A stretch of 64,000 nucleotides of DNA, taken from Takakia lepidozioides. Its lineage: Eukaryota > Streptophyta > Takakiopsida > Takakiales > Takakiaceae. This document shows, piece by piece, positions 9,736 to 19,281 of this stretch. The DNA lies in NCBI GenBank assembly GCA_030704615.1, contig CM060731.1, forward strand, positions 83,062,756 to 83,126,755. The letters run 5' to 3'. A model generated the notes under the pieces. That model had not been told where the DNA came from. It was given only the letters and a program-made list of their open reading frames with translations, and did not search any database. Each line of letters starts with the position of its first letter. The stretch's first letter is position 1. A program made the translations under genes and the position numbers.

Positions 9736-12147
9736 ACTGATAGAATCATCAAAGTCCATGACTGTTTCTGGCCCTTCCGGCTTCACAGTATAACTGGTCA
9801 CCTTGCTGTTCAGGTCTGTGTTTCCGGTCTCCTGGGCAATTCGATTGATTGCTTGATACAGCCTGTGCCTACAATAAGGTGCCACAGCCAATAGCTGTCC
9901 AATGGTAATTTCTGCTTTGGTCTGGCATATTACTTCAGCCAAAGTTTCTTCATTACTTTGCATGTCTGCATCTTCTTTCTTCCTTTCATCTTCACTCCCT
10001 TCTTCTTCTCCATCAGAATCAGAGGAATCTGCCACAGGAATATCAGTACTCTTATGCATTTCCCTTATGGTATCTGCAACTTCCTTGTGCAGTTCCTTCT
10101 CCTCTCTCCAAGCCCCATCATCTTCAGGTATATCACTGCCACCTTCATTATCATCTTCTTCCTCAACTACCGGAGGTATTAATTTGGCTTTGCGTCTTAT
10201 CCAGAATGAACAGGCTGCCTTGCGATGTCCTGGCTGATTACAATAGTAACATAGTTCTTCACCATTGGGTCCTCGCCCTTGGTCTGCTCTTGGATTATTT
10301 CTGTAATCCTGATTCCCGGGCTGGTAATTCCCCCTTGGATTACCCTGATAGTTGCCTCTGGAATTTCCTTGGTAATTCCCTCTTGAATTACCTCTCCCTT
10401 CCATGCCATTGTTATAACCACCAGACCTACCATAGTGGTCATGATCATTGTTTCTTCTTGGCTGGGGCTGCACCTGATGCACCCTTACTTGCCTAGGTTC
10501 TCTTGCAGCTGTCCTTCTGTTGTAGTAACAATTCTCAGTAGAATGGTTATCCATTTTACAGATAGTACAGTGTTTCTCCTTCATGTGACATTCTGTGGTG
10601 GTATGGCCTTCATTTTGGCACTTTGCACACCATACACCCTTCCTCCAATGTGTTGCAGCCTCTGTGGCATATTTCTTCAAGATTTCTTCCAATCTTTTTT
10701 CATAGTTATCCCTCTTCAACTTCTCCTTTCTCTTACTCTTCCTTTTTAGTTCTTGCTCTTCTTCTTCATCTGACTCCTCCTCAAAGTCTTCATCATCCCT
10801 TTTCTCTCTCCTGAGCATTCCCAATTGCTCAATTCTGTTTGGAGTTTCAAATGCCTCCTCCACTGTATTATGGGGTAACATATCCACTTTCTTTTGCATC
10901 TCTGGCCTTAGTCCACTCACAAACCAAGTCTTCTGTAAACCGGGTGCTGGTACTGCAGCCAGCTTTTTCATCATCAATTCCATCTTTTCCATATACTCCT
11001 CAACAGTTTCATGCTTCTTTTGCTTCAGCTGTTGTAAACTCCCATACACTTCATCCTCAGTTTTACTTGTCCTGAACCTATTTCGAAATGTTGTATTCAA
11101 GCCATTCCAGGTTAGGAAATGATTATTAGGGAATCTTGCATACCATTCACTTGCTTTCTTTATAAGTGAACACGGAAACAGTCTCATCTTGGCATCATCG
11201 CCATTCTCATTGTTCACTATACACATGTGCTCAAATTGGCTAATGTGTACATCAGGATCCCTTTTTCCTAAATATATTGGAAAAGGTGGTTTTGCCCGTG
11301 TTGGTTGTAACGCCATCTGTGGCCCTACCTTCTGCCCACTGACAGGTGCTGGCACCCTTGCTGGTGCTGGTCCTTCTGGACCTCTTGTTTTTGTGGTGGA
11401 TCTTCCACCAAGTGGTGGCCCTTGAGCACTCCCTGCTTCTGGCCCCACGATATTCACAGTATTCCCAGCTTCAGTTGCACTACTTCCCACATTCCCTGTC
11501 CCCCTAGAGCCAGATCCAGGCAGCCCGCCTGATCCCCCTGAGCCGACACCTTCGTTGGCCTGTGATCCAAGTGCTCCACTTGATCCAGGTCCAACGGGTT
11601 GGGATGTCTTGGTTGTAGTCTCAACCTCAGCTGTTGGGTCTACTTCTTCATATTCTTCCACTTCCAATTTCTTCTCTCTGTTTTCATCCTCCAAGTTCTG
11701 CCCTTGGGTTTCTTCTTCACTCATGTAACTCAACTGGAATGGTGTTGGAGAGTCTGAACTCTCCGTTGGCTCTGCCACATCCTCTCCTCCTTCTTCACCT
11801 TCCACTTCAGAAACTGGAGTTCCTGCTTTTGGTGTTCCATGCCAACTCTTATTAAAGATTTCTGTCAAATCTTTTATCCAGGGATGTACCTTAGATCTTT
11901 CACCTCGTGATTGATCTTCTTCTCGTACCAATTCCCTTAATCTTTCTCGCAAAGAAACAGAAGGAGTGGCATCCAACTCTAGTTCTTCCGGTATGGGTGA
12001 TGTACTCTTTGATCTTAATGGTGTGAGAGGTCCAGATGATTCCCCTATGTCTATTCCTCTCTCCCAAAGATATGGATAATTAGCTTTCAGATAGCTTTCT
12101 CTTTTTGCTGAATATCTCTGGCGTCTAGCTTCTCTTTCATCACTCAT
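9735..12147 (-). CDS. gag: Ty3/Gypsy Gag with three CCHC knuckles, C-terminus cut by deletion
   Basis: Nucleocapsid polyprotein that packages element RNA. It starts at ATG 12147 with MSDEREARRQR. An acidic, Gly/Pro/Ser-rich N-terminal third is followed by a retrotransposon gag domain (about residues 290-420, including KKASEWYARF). Next come an acidic/Lys-rich segment and zinc knuckles near residues 505-545 (CAKC..H..C and CTIC..H..C) and 634-647 (CYYCNQPGHRKAAC). Between knuckles lies a Gly-Asn-Arg repeat region (RGNYQGNSRGNYQ). The real gag-protease sequence stops near 9735; the last residues to 9667 are an out-of-frame reading of integrase DNA. A related gag fragment lies at 38565-38869. 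Confidence 0.85.
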
Positions 12148-12168
12148 GTCCCATGTCTTTCATTTCTT

Positions 12169-12519
12169 TTAATGTGGCAATAACCAAAACTCTCTTCTAT
12201 AATATCTCTCGTATATGCCTGGGTTTCTTTCAAGCTTCAATGCACCCTTGGTTATACTTGAAGTCTCCGTTACCATATAACCATATTGCAAACAAGTCTG
12301 AAAAGCTGTTCTTGGTGTGAGTTTGATCCACAAAATATCCTTTGGAATCCAATTCTTTACCAATACAAGCTCTCCATGCATATGAGTATAAACATTCACT
12401 TTTCTTTCCTCCCAGCCTTCAAACTCTACTCGCTTAATGGATAGCAATGCTATCACATATACCAATGTTGGTAACCAACGTGCTCTTCCTCTACAGGCCA
12501 CCTGATAAATCTTTATCAC
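12169..12519 (-). CDS. Small leader ORF before gag, unknown
   Basis: A 116-codon minus-strand frame lies between the primer-binding site and gag (12147). It encodes a basic, aromatic-rich peptide (ARWLPTLVYVIALLSIKR and similar). No family is recognised. Extra leader ORFs exist in some plant Gypsy lineages, but chance openness is not excluded. Confidence 0.3.
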   Translation of the reverse strand: MIKIYQVACRGRARWLPTLVYVIALLSIKRVEFEGWEERKVNVYTHMHGELVLVKNWIPKDILWIKLTPRTAFQTCLQYGYMVTETSSITKGALKLERNPGIYERYYRREFWLLPH

Positions 12520-12743
12520 TCATTTCTCCAGACCCCACTCTGGGTCAGCATCATGCACTCTCTTAAGAATGTTTTCTTTACAACCGTTTTCTTTACAACC
12601 GTCCGGCAATTCCAAAAACCTCTGGAAGAATCGTTTGGACAATCTTTCCTTCTCAGTTTCACAAGGAATTTGATTCACATCAAATTCTCCATCCACCATG
12701 ATCCCACCAGATGCCTGTCACATCTGGTTGTTCATGACCCAGA

Positions 12744-12763
12744 TCCCCAGTATGGTCGCCAAA
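12744..12763 (-). other. Candidate primer-binding site
   Basis: Immediately inside the 5' LTR end (CGCGACA) the minus strand reads TTTGGCGACCATACTGGGGA. TGGCG followed by a GGGGA-like block is the usual form of tRNA-3'-end-complementary sites in LTR retrotransposons. The tRNA was not identified. Confidence 0.6.
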
Positions 12764-13758
12764 TGTCGCGGGGCTTTTACTCACCCATCCCTTCGCTATC
12801 CGAGGCGGAAACTCCAAGATAGAAGAGTTGGAAATCTCTAAGTACTCAGCCCGCTCAGAACAATCAGTCATGACCTACAACTAGTGTATCATGGGGGTGT
12901 TTCCTATTTGTTTTCCTTTCTGCATTCATGTTAGCTAGCTACCTTACTATTGATAATTGAGTATCAGTTTGCTCATCAACTCATCCATTCATTCCACAGC
13001 TTCACTCAGATCTCTCTACACAGTGTGATTGTATCGTATCAGTATCAGATTATGATTTATCAGGTATCAGGCCGAAGCCATTGTGTCTCTAATCTCCTCT
13101 ACAATATCACTACAGCTTTGCATATAACAAGCATTTACTAATCATCTCTCCTCGTTCCCCATGCTCTCCATGCTTGCTTTTGTTCTTGCTCTCCGCCCGA
13201 TCCCCTCTCCTCCATGACCAAAAATTCTCCCCCTCGAGTGCTTCCAAGATTCATCCCCCCGTGCTCTCCATGCTTCTCCCTTTATCTTCCTACCCGTGGC
13301 TCTAACCGTTTTCCTCACTAACCGTCGTCCGTGAACTAACATGTTCCATTAGCAGGTGTTGTTTCCCCACAGTCGTTCCCTGTCTTGCTCTCCGTTCCCT
13401 ATGGTCGTGACAGCTGTGTCAAGCTGTGACTGGCTGTGTGAAACTGTGACTGGCTGTGACTGGCTGTGCGACTGTGTTTGGCTGTGTCGGGCTGTGACTG
13501 GCTGTGTGGCTGTGTCGGCTGTGACAGGCTGTGTTGGCTGTGATGGCTGTGTCGGCTGTGACGACTGTGACGGGTTGTGTTGGCTGTGTCGGCTGTGACG
13601 ACTGTGACGGGCTGTGTTGGCTGTGATGGACTGTGTAACCCCCTTTTACAATGTGCTGCTGTCACCCCTAAGGCTCCTGTTGATCTCAGTCTGTGCAAAA
13701 ATTAAGGGTACCCTACAGATCCCGTAAAAATGTCTAAGTCCCTGGCAGTCCTCTAACA
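12764..13758 (-). repeat. 5' LTR of the Gypsy element (about 995 bp)
   Basis: On the minus strand it begins TGTTAGAGGACTG and ends GCGACA, giving TG..CA ends. Its first 120 bp match the LTR pieces at 3949, 34489 and 37776. It contains a CTGTG minisatellite (13400-13640) and a run shared with 34830-35404 that includes ACACTGTGTAGAGAGA. Confidence 0.85.
13400..13640 (+). repeat. CTGTG minisatellite in the 5' LTR
   Basis: About 240 bp of degenerate GGCTGTGAC / GGCTGTGTC units, the longest block of this minisatellite in the element. The frames it opens encode only low-complexity peptides and are not treated as genes. Confidence 0.85.
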
Positions 13759-14195
13759 GGTTTGTGAGCAAGGATGGCTAGGTCGTCGGCATAGGCGGCA
13801 GCTGTTATTTTGCTGGGTGAGGTTTTGTAGCGGTAGCCTAGGTTACCGCGAGCGAGCCAACATAGGAGTGGTTCTAGAAAATGAAGAGGTATGGACTTAG
13901 GGTATCACCCTGGATAGTACCACGCAGAATAGGGATTGGAGGGGTGGAGCCGTAGTAAGAACCAGAGCATTCAGTGGTACTGTCAGTATAGATATTACCG
14001 ATGAGTTGGATGGCATTTGAAGGATAACCAAGGTCAGACATAATCCCAAGTAGTTTGGATGGTCTAAGGAGCCGAATGCATTCTTAAAGTCAATATACAA
14101 TAGGTAGATATCATGTTTGGTAAATTTAGCATCCTTGAGGGCTGATAATACATATTGGATTTGTCTGGTGGTAAAACCATCTAGATCATGCCACA
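13759..14195 (-). pseudogene. LINE reverse-transcriptase fragment (second LINE type)
   Basis: Minus-strand coding signal for non-LTR RT. GFTTRQIQYVLSALKDAK is followed by LLYIDFKNAFGSLDHP (motif A Asp, about 14085) and, after a frameshift, TIQGDTLSPYLFIF (motif B region, about 13905). In another frame AAAYADDLAIL (motif C, Y-A-D-D, about 13790) ends at the Gypsy LTR boundary. This is not the LINE type found inside IVD. The Gypsy element appears to have inserted just downstream of the YADD motif. Confidence 0.75.
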
Positions 14196-15292
14196 AATAG
14201 TGCTTGACTTTACACATGCAGTTTTGGCATGCAAGCGCAAACTGGACACCCCTCCAGGATCCGCTGGTGACTCCCATTGGCATGATAGAGATAATATCTC
14301 AATTCCTCGTGTGCCAGTGCCGCCCAATTTTGAATCTGGCAGTCCCTCTGCGGGTGCATGTTCTTCTGCAGAATTCACTGGAAGATATCCCTCTGCTCTA
14401 GTGCGGGTAGAAGGAGAGACGATGTTGGCGGTGGAAGAGTCCGATTGTGGTGATGCAATGTGGCACATTGAACGGACAGCCCAAGGATCAAAAGTTGGGT
14501 GTTCTGCTGTAAGGGCATTGTCCTTTGTGAAGTGCACCAGTAAGATTTCTAGGGGCGGTGGTGGGCCCCGACTTTCACAGGTTTATTCAAACATTACAGT
14601 GTGTGGGAGTCCAGACCTCACAAGTTCTAGTTTTGCCCTGATGAAATTCAGCGTTGTGTGATGGGGGCTTGTCGGGATTTAGTCATCAGTAAGCCTCAAA
14701 TTCCAGTCGTGTGGCCAGTGAAGGTGGGAACATGTATGTCGAAGCAAGAAATTGAGATGCTGGAGGATGCTGGGTTTCGTCTTCCAAGAGGCCCAACTGT
14801 CATAACACCAATTTCATCTCGGGGTTCACCATCTGCATTCCCCCTACGTCCACCACATGGGAACGACTGGCCTACGAAAAGAAATGGAAAATTGGTCCGT
14901 TGTATTGAGGCAGGTGCAGAAAACCAGTGCAAAATTGAGTCAGCTAGAACCCTGCAATGTCGGGTGACCCAAATTGTCAATGTCCCCCCTCCAAGCTATG
15001 GTCAGGTGTACACAGTATGGTGACATCGGGATCTATTGTTCACGACAGGACTTATGAGGTAACTGTTGGGAATTTTCCAAATTGCACATGCCCGGACTTC
15101 CAGAACACGTTATCAAGCTCTCTCGGAAAGAGAGGCAAATTTGTCCCGTGAAAACATCTATACTACATCTACATTCACAGGATGTTTTGTGATCCTCAAC
15201 GAGACACGTGCATTCACCAATGTACAATGGGTCCCAGTGAGGTTCAGACACTTCTGCAGCGAGATAGAATCAGTGAAATGTGAGGTGTTCTG
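14190..15292 (+). pseudogene. SWIM-finger transposase fragment, copy 3 C-terminal part
   Basis: Several plus-strand frames align with the C-terminal exon of copy 1: a Cys/His-poor lead-in (14440-14650), PQIPVVWPVKVGTCMSKQEIEMLEDAGF (about 14690-14780, split here for length as PQIPVVWPVK and EDAGFRLPRG), VNVPPPSYGQVYT (about 14978-15015), CTCPDF (about 15086) and PCKHLYYIYI (about 15146-15176). The last two form the SWIM signature CxC..CxH. At least three frame changes break it. Confidence 0.7.
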
Positions 15293-15322
15293 AAGGAGTT
15301 CAATCTTTGCCAATGACTCCAA

Positions 15323-15523
15323 ATTGTCATGTGCCAACTCGTACTGGGATTTAAGATGTCGTTGACGACACCTTAATCCCCAACACCTGCACACACACCG
15401 CCTTACCGCCAAGGCTTGTTCGCCATCAGATTTTTTTGGGGTTTTTGGTTTTTCCATGAATTATCATGTGCCAACTCGTACTGGGAATTAAGATGTCGTT
15501 GACGACACCTTAATCCCCAGCAC
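15323..15523 (+). repeat. Two direct 63-bp repeats, each with a perfect-stem hairpin
   Basis: The 63-bp block starting at 15323 recurs at 15461 with few changes. Each contains an inverted repeat (15346-15380 and 15483-15516): ATTAAGATGTCGT, TG, ACGACACCTTAAT. The palindrome with 13-bp arms and one mismatch suggests the end of a small DNA transposon or a foldback element. No ORF is associated. Confidence 0.75.
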
Positions 15524-15786
15524 ATGCAAACACACCATGGTTCATTCATGAGACTCATTTTTCATCTAACACTCATCCAACATTCATCCATTTTCTTTTT
15601 CATTCATCACAAATTCATTCATCCGGAAGCTTTTCATCGCACATTCGTACCACATGGTCGTCATGGAGCACAAATTCTTTCGTCGGATGGAGTGGAGTTT
15701 GCATCCGTGCAGTGTAGTTTGTGTCCACGGCAATAGGCCCTCTTTTTCCCTCGGTTGTAGGCTCCCATTCACTAATCTGCTCATGC

Positions 15787-16960
15787 TTACAAGCTGCTCA
15801 CGCTTAAGGGATTTTGCTCACGTTTACCACTTAAAGCGTGAGCGTGCTCTGCGAGGAGTGAGTCATGCAAGTCTGTCATCCACGGCACCAGGTCTGTTGT
15901 CCGATTCCTCGCGGATATGATGTAGGCAACTGGTATACCATTCAGCCACTCGTCAAAGACCATCAACGTGTACAATGGGAACTGTTCAGATGCAGAATGT
16001 CAGATGGTCACAGTATACAGAGTCCACCAAGTTGTGCATCAGAAGAAATGGTAAGAGGGATGAGGTATGTGAAGCTGTACTTGCAGGTCTGCTGCGGTAC
16101 ACAGTCGGTCTGTCGGGAGGTCTTTCGCAGAGTGCACATGAAAACATATACATAGGGCGTGTTTTTTGAACGGTTTGCTATGCCCATTTCTCGAAAAGGT
16201 TGCGGACATCTTGCTCCAAGAGGAAATCATCACGTGTCCATGCATCTCCCAAATCAGTGTTGTTCATTACGTGCTCCTTATGTTCCATCATGACTTGGGC
16301 GACCGTCAGACATCGGCACAAACACTCTACGACGCAGGCTTTCAATTCTTCGCTAATATGGGGTGTGTAGGCATGATGGGTGTTCTTGAACTCAACGGAC
16401 TTCCCGCGCGAGGCTTTTCTTTGCGCATCCACATGCTCCATGTTGTTGTAATATGTGAGAACACAAATGTCCGGCAAGATAACATTGTTGGATCTTGAAA
16501 CAACACTGGCAACCATGCTTGTAAGATTCTCCGTAGTCGGTCTTCTTTCTCCTTGGGCCTTTATGTGGGTGTTGTATTCCAACACCCATATTTGATCCTC
16601 CACGCTTATCTTTTGGATCCTCCACAATTGCATTGTTGGTGCGTTTGTCATCGGGTCCGTAGCAACATTGATATACTTGTCCATGAGATTCAAAATCGAT
16701 ATCCATGGACTTATGGAAGTATGACATCACAGTAGGTAGCAAAGAGAAATCACAACACACATGCAATGAGACAACAAAATGACTTTGAGGATGGTGCACA
16801 CATGATACTGATCAAGAATGTGGCTTTTCGCATTCCGGGCTCCACTTTACAATGAACATTCACCCAAAACTGAGTGGGGCAGTCCTCCAAATTCTCCTCT
16901 CCAAGGACAAAGTCCGCAACCCTATCCCAAGGTATGCAGACATTTTTAAACATTCAATTG
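15787..16960 (-). pseudogene. MULE-type SWIM transposase, N-terminal and core fragment
   Basis: Minus-strand signal in several frames. An N-terminal DRVADFVLGEENLEDCP segment (about 16930-16880) is followed by a Cys-rich region near 16500 (ILPDICVLTYYNNMEHVD). Next come HISEELKACVVECL (about 16350) and LLEQDVRNLFEKWA (about 16200). A core segment MYTLMVFDEWLNGIPVAYII (15975-15916) matches the well-conserved block of plant MULE-type transposases that holds a catalytic Asp. Frame changes and the lack of a SWIM finger downstream show it is a fragment. It is a different subfamily from the 1-2929 copy and lies in opposite orientation to the neighbouring fragment. Confidence 0.6.
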
Positions 16961-16999
16961 CACCCTATAAACCCATTTTGCGTGTCACTCTTCCAATGG

Positions 17000-18110
17000 A
17001 GGTCCTTGTTGTTGAAGGGTCCTGGTTTTGGTGTTTGCAAACTTTATCGAAGAGGGCGTATAAGCGGGCTCTCAGTTTGCTATATCTCATCACCTTCTGC
17101 TTCTACGTCCATGCCCTGTATAGTACAGAAGATACGCTCCAGAACCTGCAAGGAAAGCGCCGCAGTACCCAGGACGCAATGGACAACGTGCAAGGAGCAA
17201 CATGACACACGTTTGCAGCTGCTAGCAGATGGAATAAGACAAGGATAAGGCGTGGCATGGTGCCCTAAAACTGGAGGGCTGGGATGCGTTTTCGGGGCGG
17301 ACGGTCCAGATCCTGCACCGACAGCGGACTGGTAGGGCGGAGTGGCCGTAGCGGGCGTGGATGTTGTGGCTGCTGCATCCGCGGGCGCATGGGTCGCGGC
17401 CGAGGCGGGCGTGGGCCACGCACAGTGGCGGGCGCGGGGGGGGGGGGGGGGGGCGCCCCTCGTCCGTACGTGGGGCACGCCACGGGGCTGGCGCGTGTGC
17501 ATTGAAGACGCTATTATCTTAAAATGAGAGGCATCCCGACCAGTGTTGTGCGGATATCAACATTTTAGTATACTAGGCATGGTAGGTTCTGGAGGGGTGC
17601 TTTGTTTATGAACTCTGGTATCATTCTAAGTATTGCAGAAATGACAAATTTGCAAATAATGTACTGGTATAAGTATTTCCTTTAGATATGCACAATATAT
17701 GGTATCAATGATATGGGTTTTTTAAAAAAATATATCAATATGAGTATCAATATATATATTTTTAATAATAAAAGGGGACGGAGGACGGAGGCCTTTAAAT
17801 CATATTAATAATAAAAGACCAAAGCCAGGGAATACATAGAAAAGTTCAACAAAAAAAAGGAAAAAAATAACCCTATGGAGGCCATGAAGGCAGTACGACA
17901 GGGATATCACCCGCAACCAAGAGACCAACAAAAAGCAGGGCGAAGCACCACAAGGCAAACTTAAGGGAAGGAAAAGAAAAACAAGCTCCAATAACCAAAT
18001 AGAGCTTAGATCGCGGAGCTCCAAAATTGAACTGGTCATTTGAACTATTCAAATGGCTCATTCCAATATTCAAATGGCGGCGTCACCCCATTATGTGCCT
18101 TTAGTGTTGA
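17000..18110. other. No gene recognised; GC-rich tract with G homopolymer
   Basis: From 17270 to 17500 the DNA is very GC-rich and holds an uninterrupted G run near 17437-17454. Long frames here on both strands are low-complexity Arg/Gly/Pro/Ala peptides and are attributed to composition. 17640-17860 is AT-rich. Nothing else is supported. Confidence 0.5.
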
Positions 18111-18155
18111 CGATTCCCTACCCAGGATGCACAACCAAATCTCCAGCGATCCGTC

Positions 18156-18296
18156 CATGTAGTATGAATATTAAGCTCTCATAGTCGCACAATAATGGTA
18201 ACAGCCTGATATGAAATGGGAGCCCTGTAGTACGAATATTAAGTTCTCATAGTTGTACAATAATGGTAACAGCCTAATATGAAATGGGAGCCCCAA
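18156..18296 (+). repeat. Tandem duplication, two copies of about 70 bp
   Basis: The block running from GTAGTATGAATATTAAGC to GAAATGGGAGCCC is followed at once by a second copy (from about 18227) with a few substitutions. The next 18300-18940 holds no recognised feature. Confidence 0.85.
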
Positions 18297-18940
18297 ACCG
18301 TTATCCATGGTATGCCCCTGGGTATTCGACCTACCACCTACGTAGGTTCTAGAAGAACCTGTTGATACCTACTATTGATACCCCAGCACACCCACAATAC
18401 CCGTACAACACTGGTCCGACCCACCTTGCTTTTATGCGATTTGTTTGACAGATTTGCAAGCCCAGAGATTTACTAACGAAATTTCAGCAGGGCTGGCCTT
18501 CCATCCATTGTGACAATTGCAATCTGGTGCTTTGAGCTGTCGGTCGATACGACTTTTCGTGGGCAGAGAGAAACGGGGATTTCTGGCAAACAATTCCACC
18601 TCCGAGAGCGGAGCAGATAGAGAGAATGAGGCAGCGATTGAATTTGGTGCGAAGGTTGTGGACCCAAGCGGCCGCAGGGAGGTGGTTGGCAGGGATTTCT
18701 GGCAAGCTTGCTACACCATTCCATGTAAGAAATTCGTTTCTTCTCCCTATAAATCAATGAATTCGAAATGGATATGTAAGTGTTTTGTCTAGAGAGAATG
18801 TTTCAGTGGTGTTCTCATTGACCGGGCTCTGTGATTGTTGGCTATGACGTACTCTTGAGTAGCGTAGTCTCTAAGCCAGAGCCTATCACGATAGACAAAA
18901 TTATGTAAAATCCTGAATTGGTATACGTAGAGTTTGTGAC

Positions 18941-19198
18941 AAGCCTATTTCAATTCTGTTACTAGATATCTGATGACACAGCTTTATACGAAGGAATTGG
19001 GGCTGATTATATCGCAACTAGTTGCAATTATGGCTTTAGTGTCACAGATTCATTTTATGCGCATATAACAAGCCTATCTCAATTCTGTTACTAGATATCT
19101 GATAACACAGCTTTACACGAAGGAATTGGGGCTGATTATATCGCAACTAGTTGCAATTATGGTTTTAGTGTCACAGATTCAATTTATGTGCATATTTT
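18941..19198 (+). repeat. Tandem duplication of 129 bp upstream of IVD
   Basis: Two head-to-tail copies (18941-19069 and 19070-about 19198) share AAGCCTATTTCAATTCTG and ATATCGCAACTAGTTGCAAT; the latter contains the palindrome GCAACTAGTTGC. The second copy ends about 80 bp before the IVD start codon, so both copies fall in the expected promoter/5' UTR. Regulatory activity is only inferred from position. Confidence 0.85.
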
Positions 19199-19281
19199 TA
19201 GATTGGACTCAGTTACAGAGGCTCATGTACATTTGCTTTGTGATGTATCCCTCTTGCGGAGAGGTTTATCTGATTTGTTGA

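Larger units (their letters stand above)
3690..13758 (-). mobile_element. Ty3/Gypsy retrotransposon, internally deleted
   Basis: Read on the minus strand: 5' LTR (13758-12764), candidate primer-binding site, small leader ORF, gag (12147-about 9735), a deletion removing protease, RT and RNase H, integrase (about 9735-8560, two frameshifts), a long extra ORF region (8215-3981), polypurine tract and truncated 3' LTR (3949-about 3690). The gag-to-integrase order supports an LTR retrotransposon; the integrase GPY-type tail supports Ty3/Gypsy. The element cannot be autonomous as it stands. It lies inside a LINE RT fragment that abuts the 5' LTR at 13759. A target-site duplication cannot be checked because the 3' LTR is truncated. 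Confidence 0.85.

Noticed and set aside
13142-13698. Minus-strand ORFs in the 5' LTR (HSRHSRHSHHSQHS-type peptides)
   Set aside because: Direct translation of the CTGTG minisatellite; no support as a gene.
17222-17527. Long overlapping ORFs on both strands around a G homopolymer
   Set aside because: Arg/Gly/Pro/Ala low-complexity peptides open in several frames at once; this reflects GC-rich composition.
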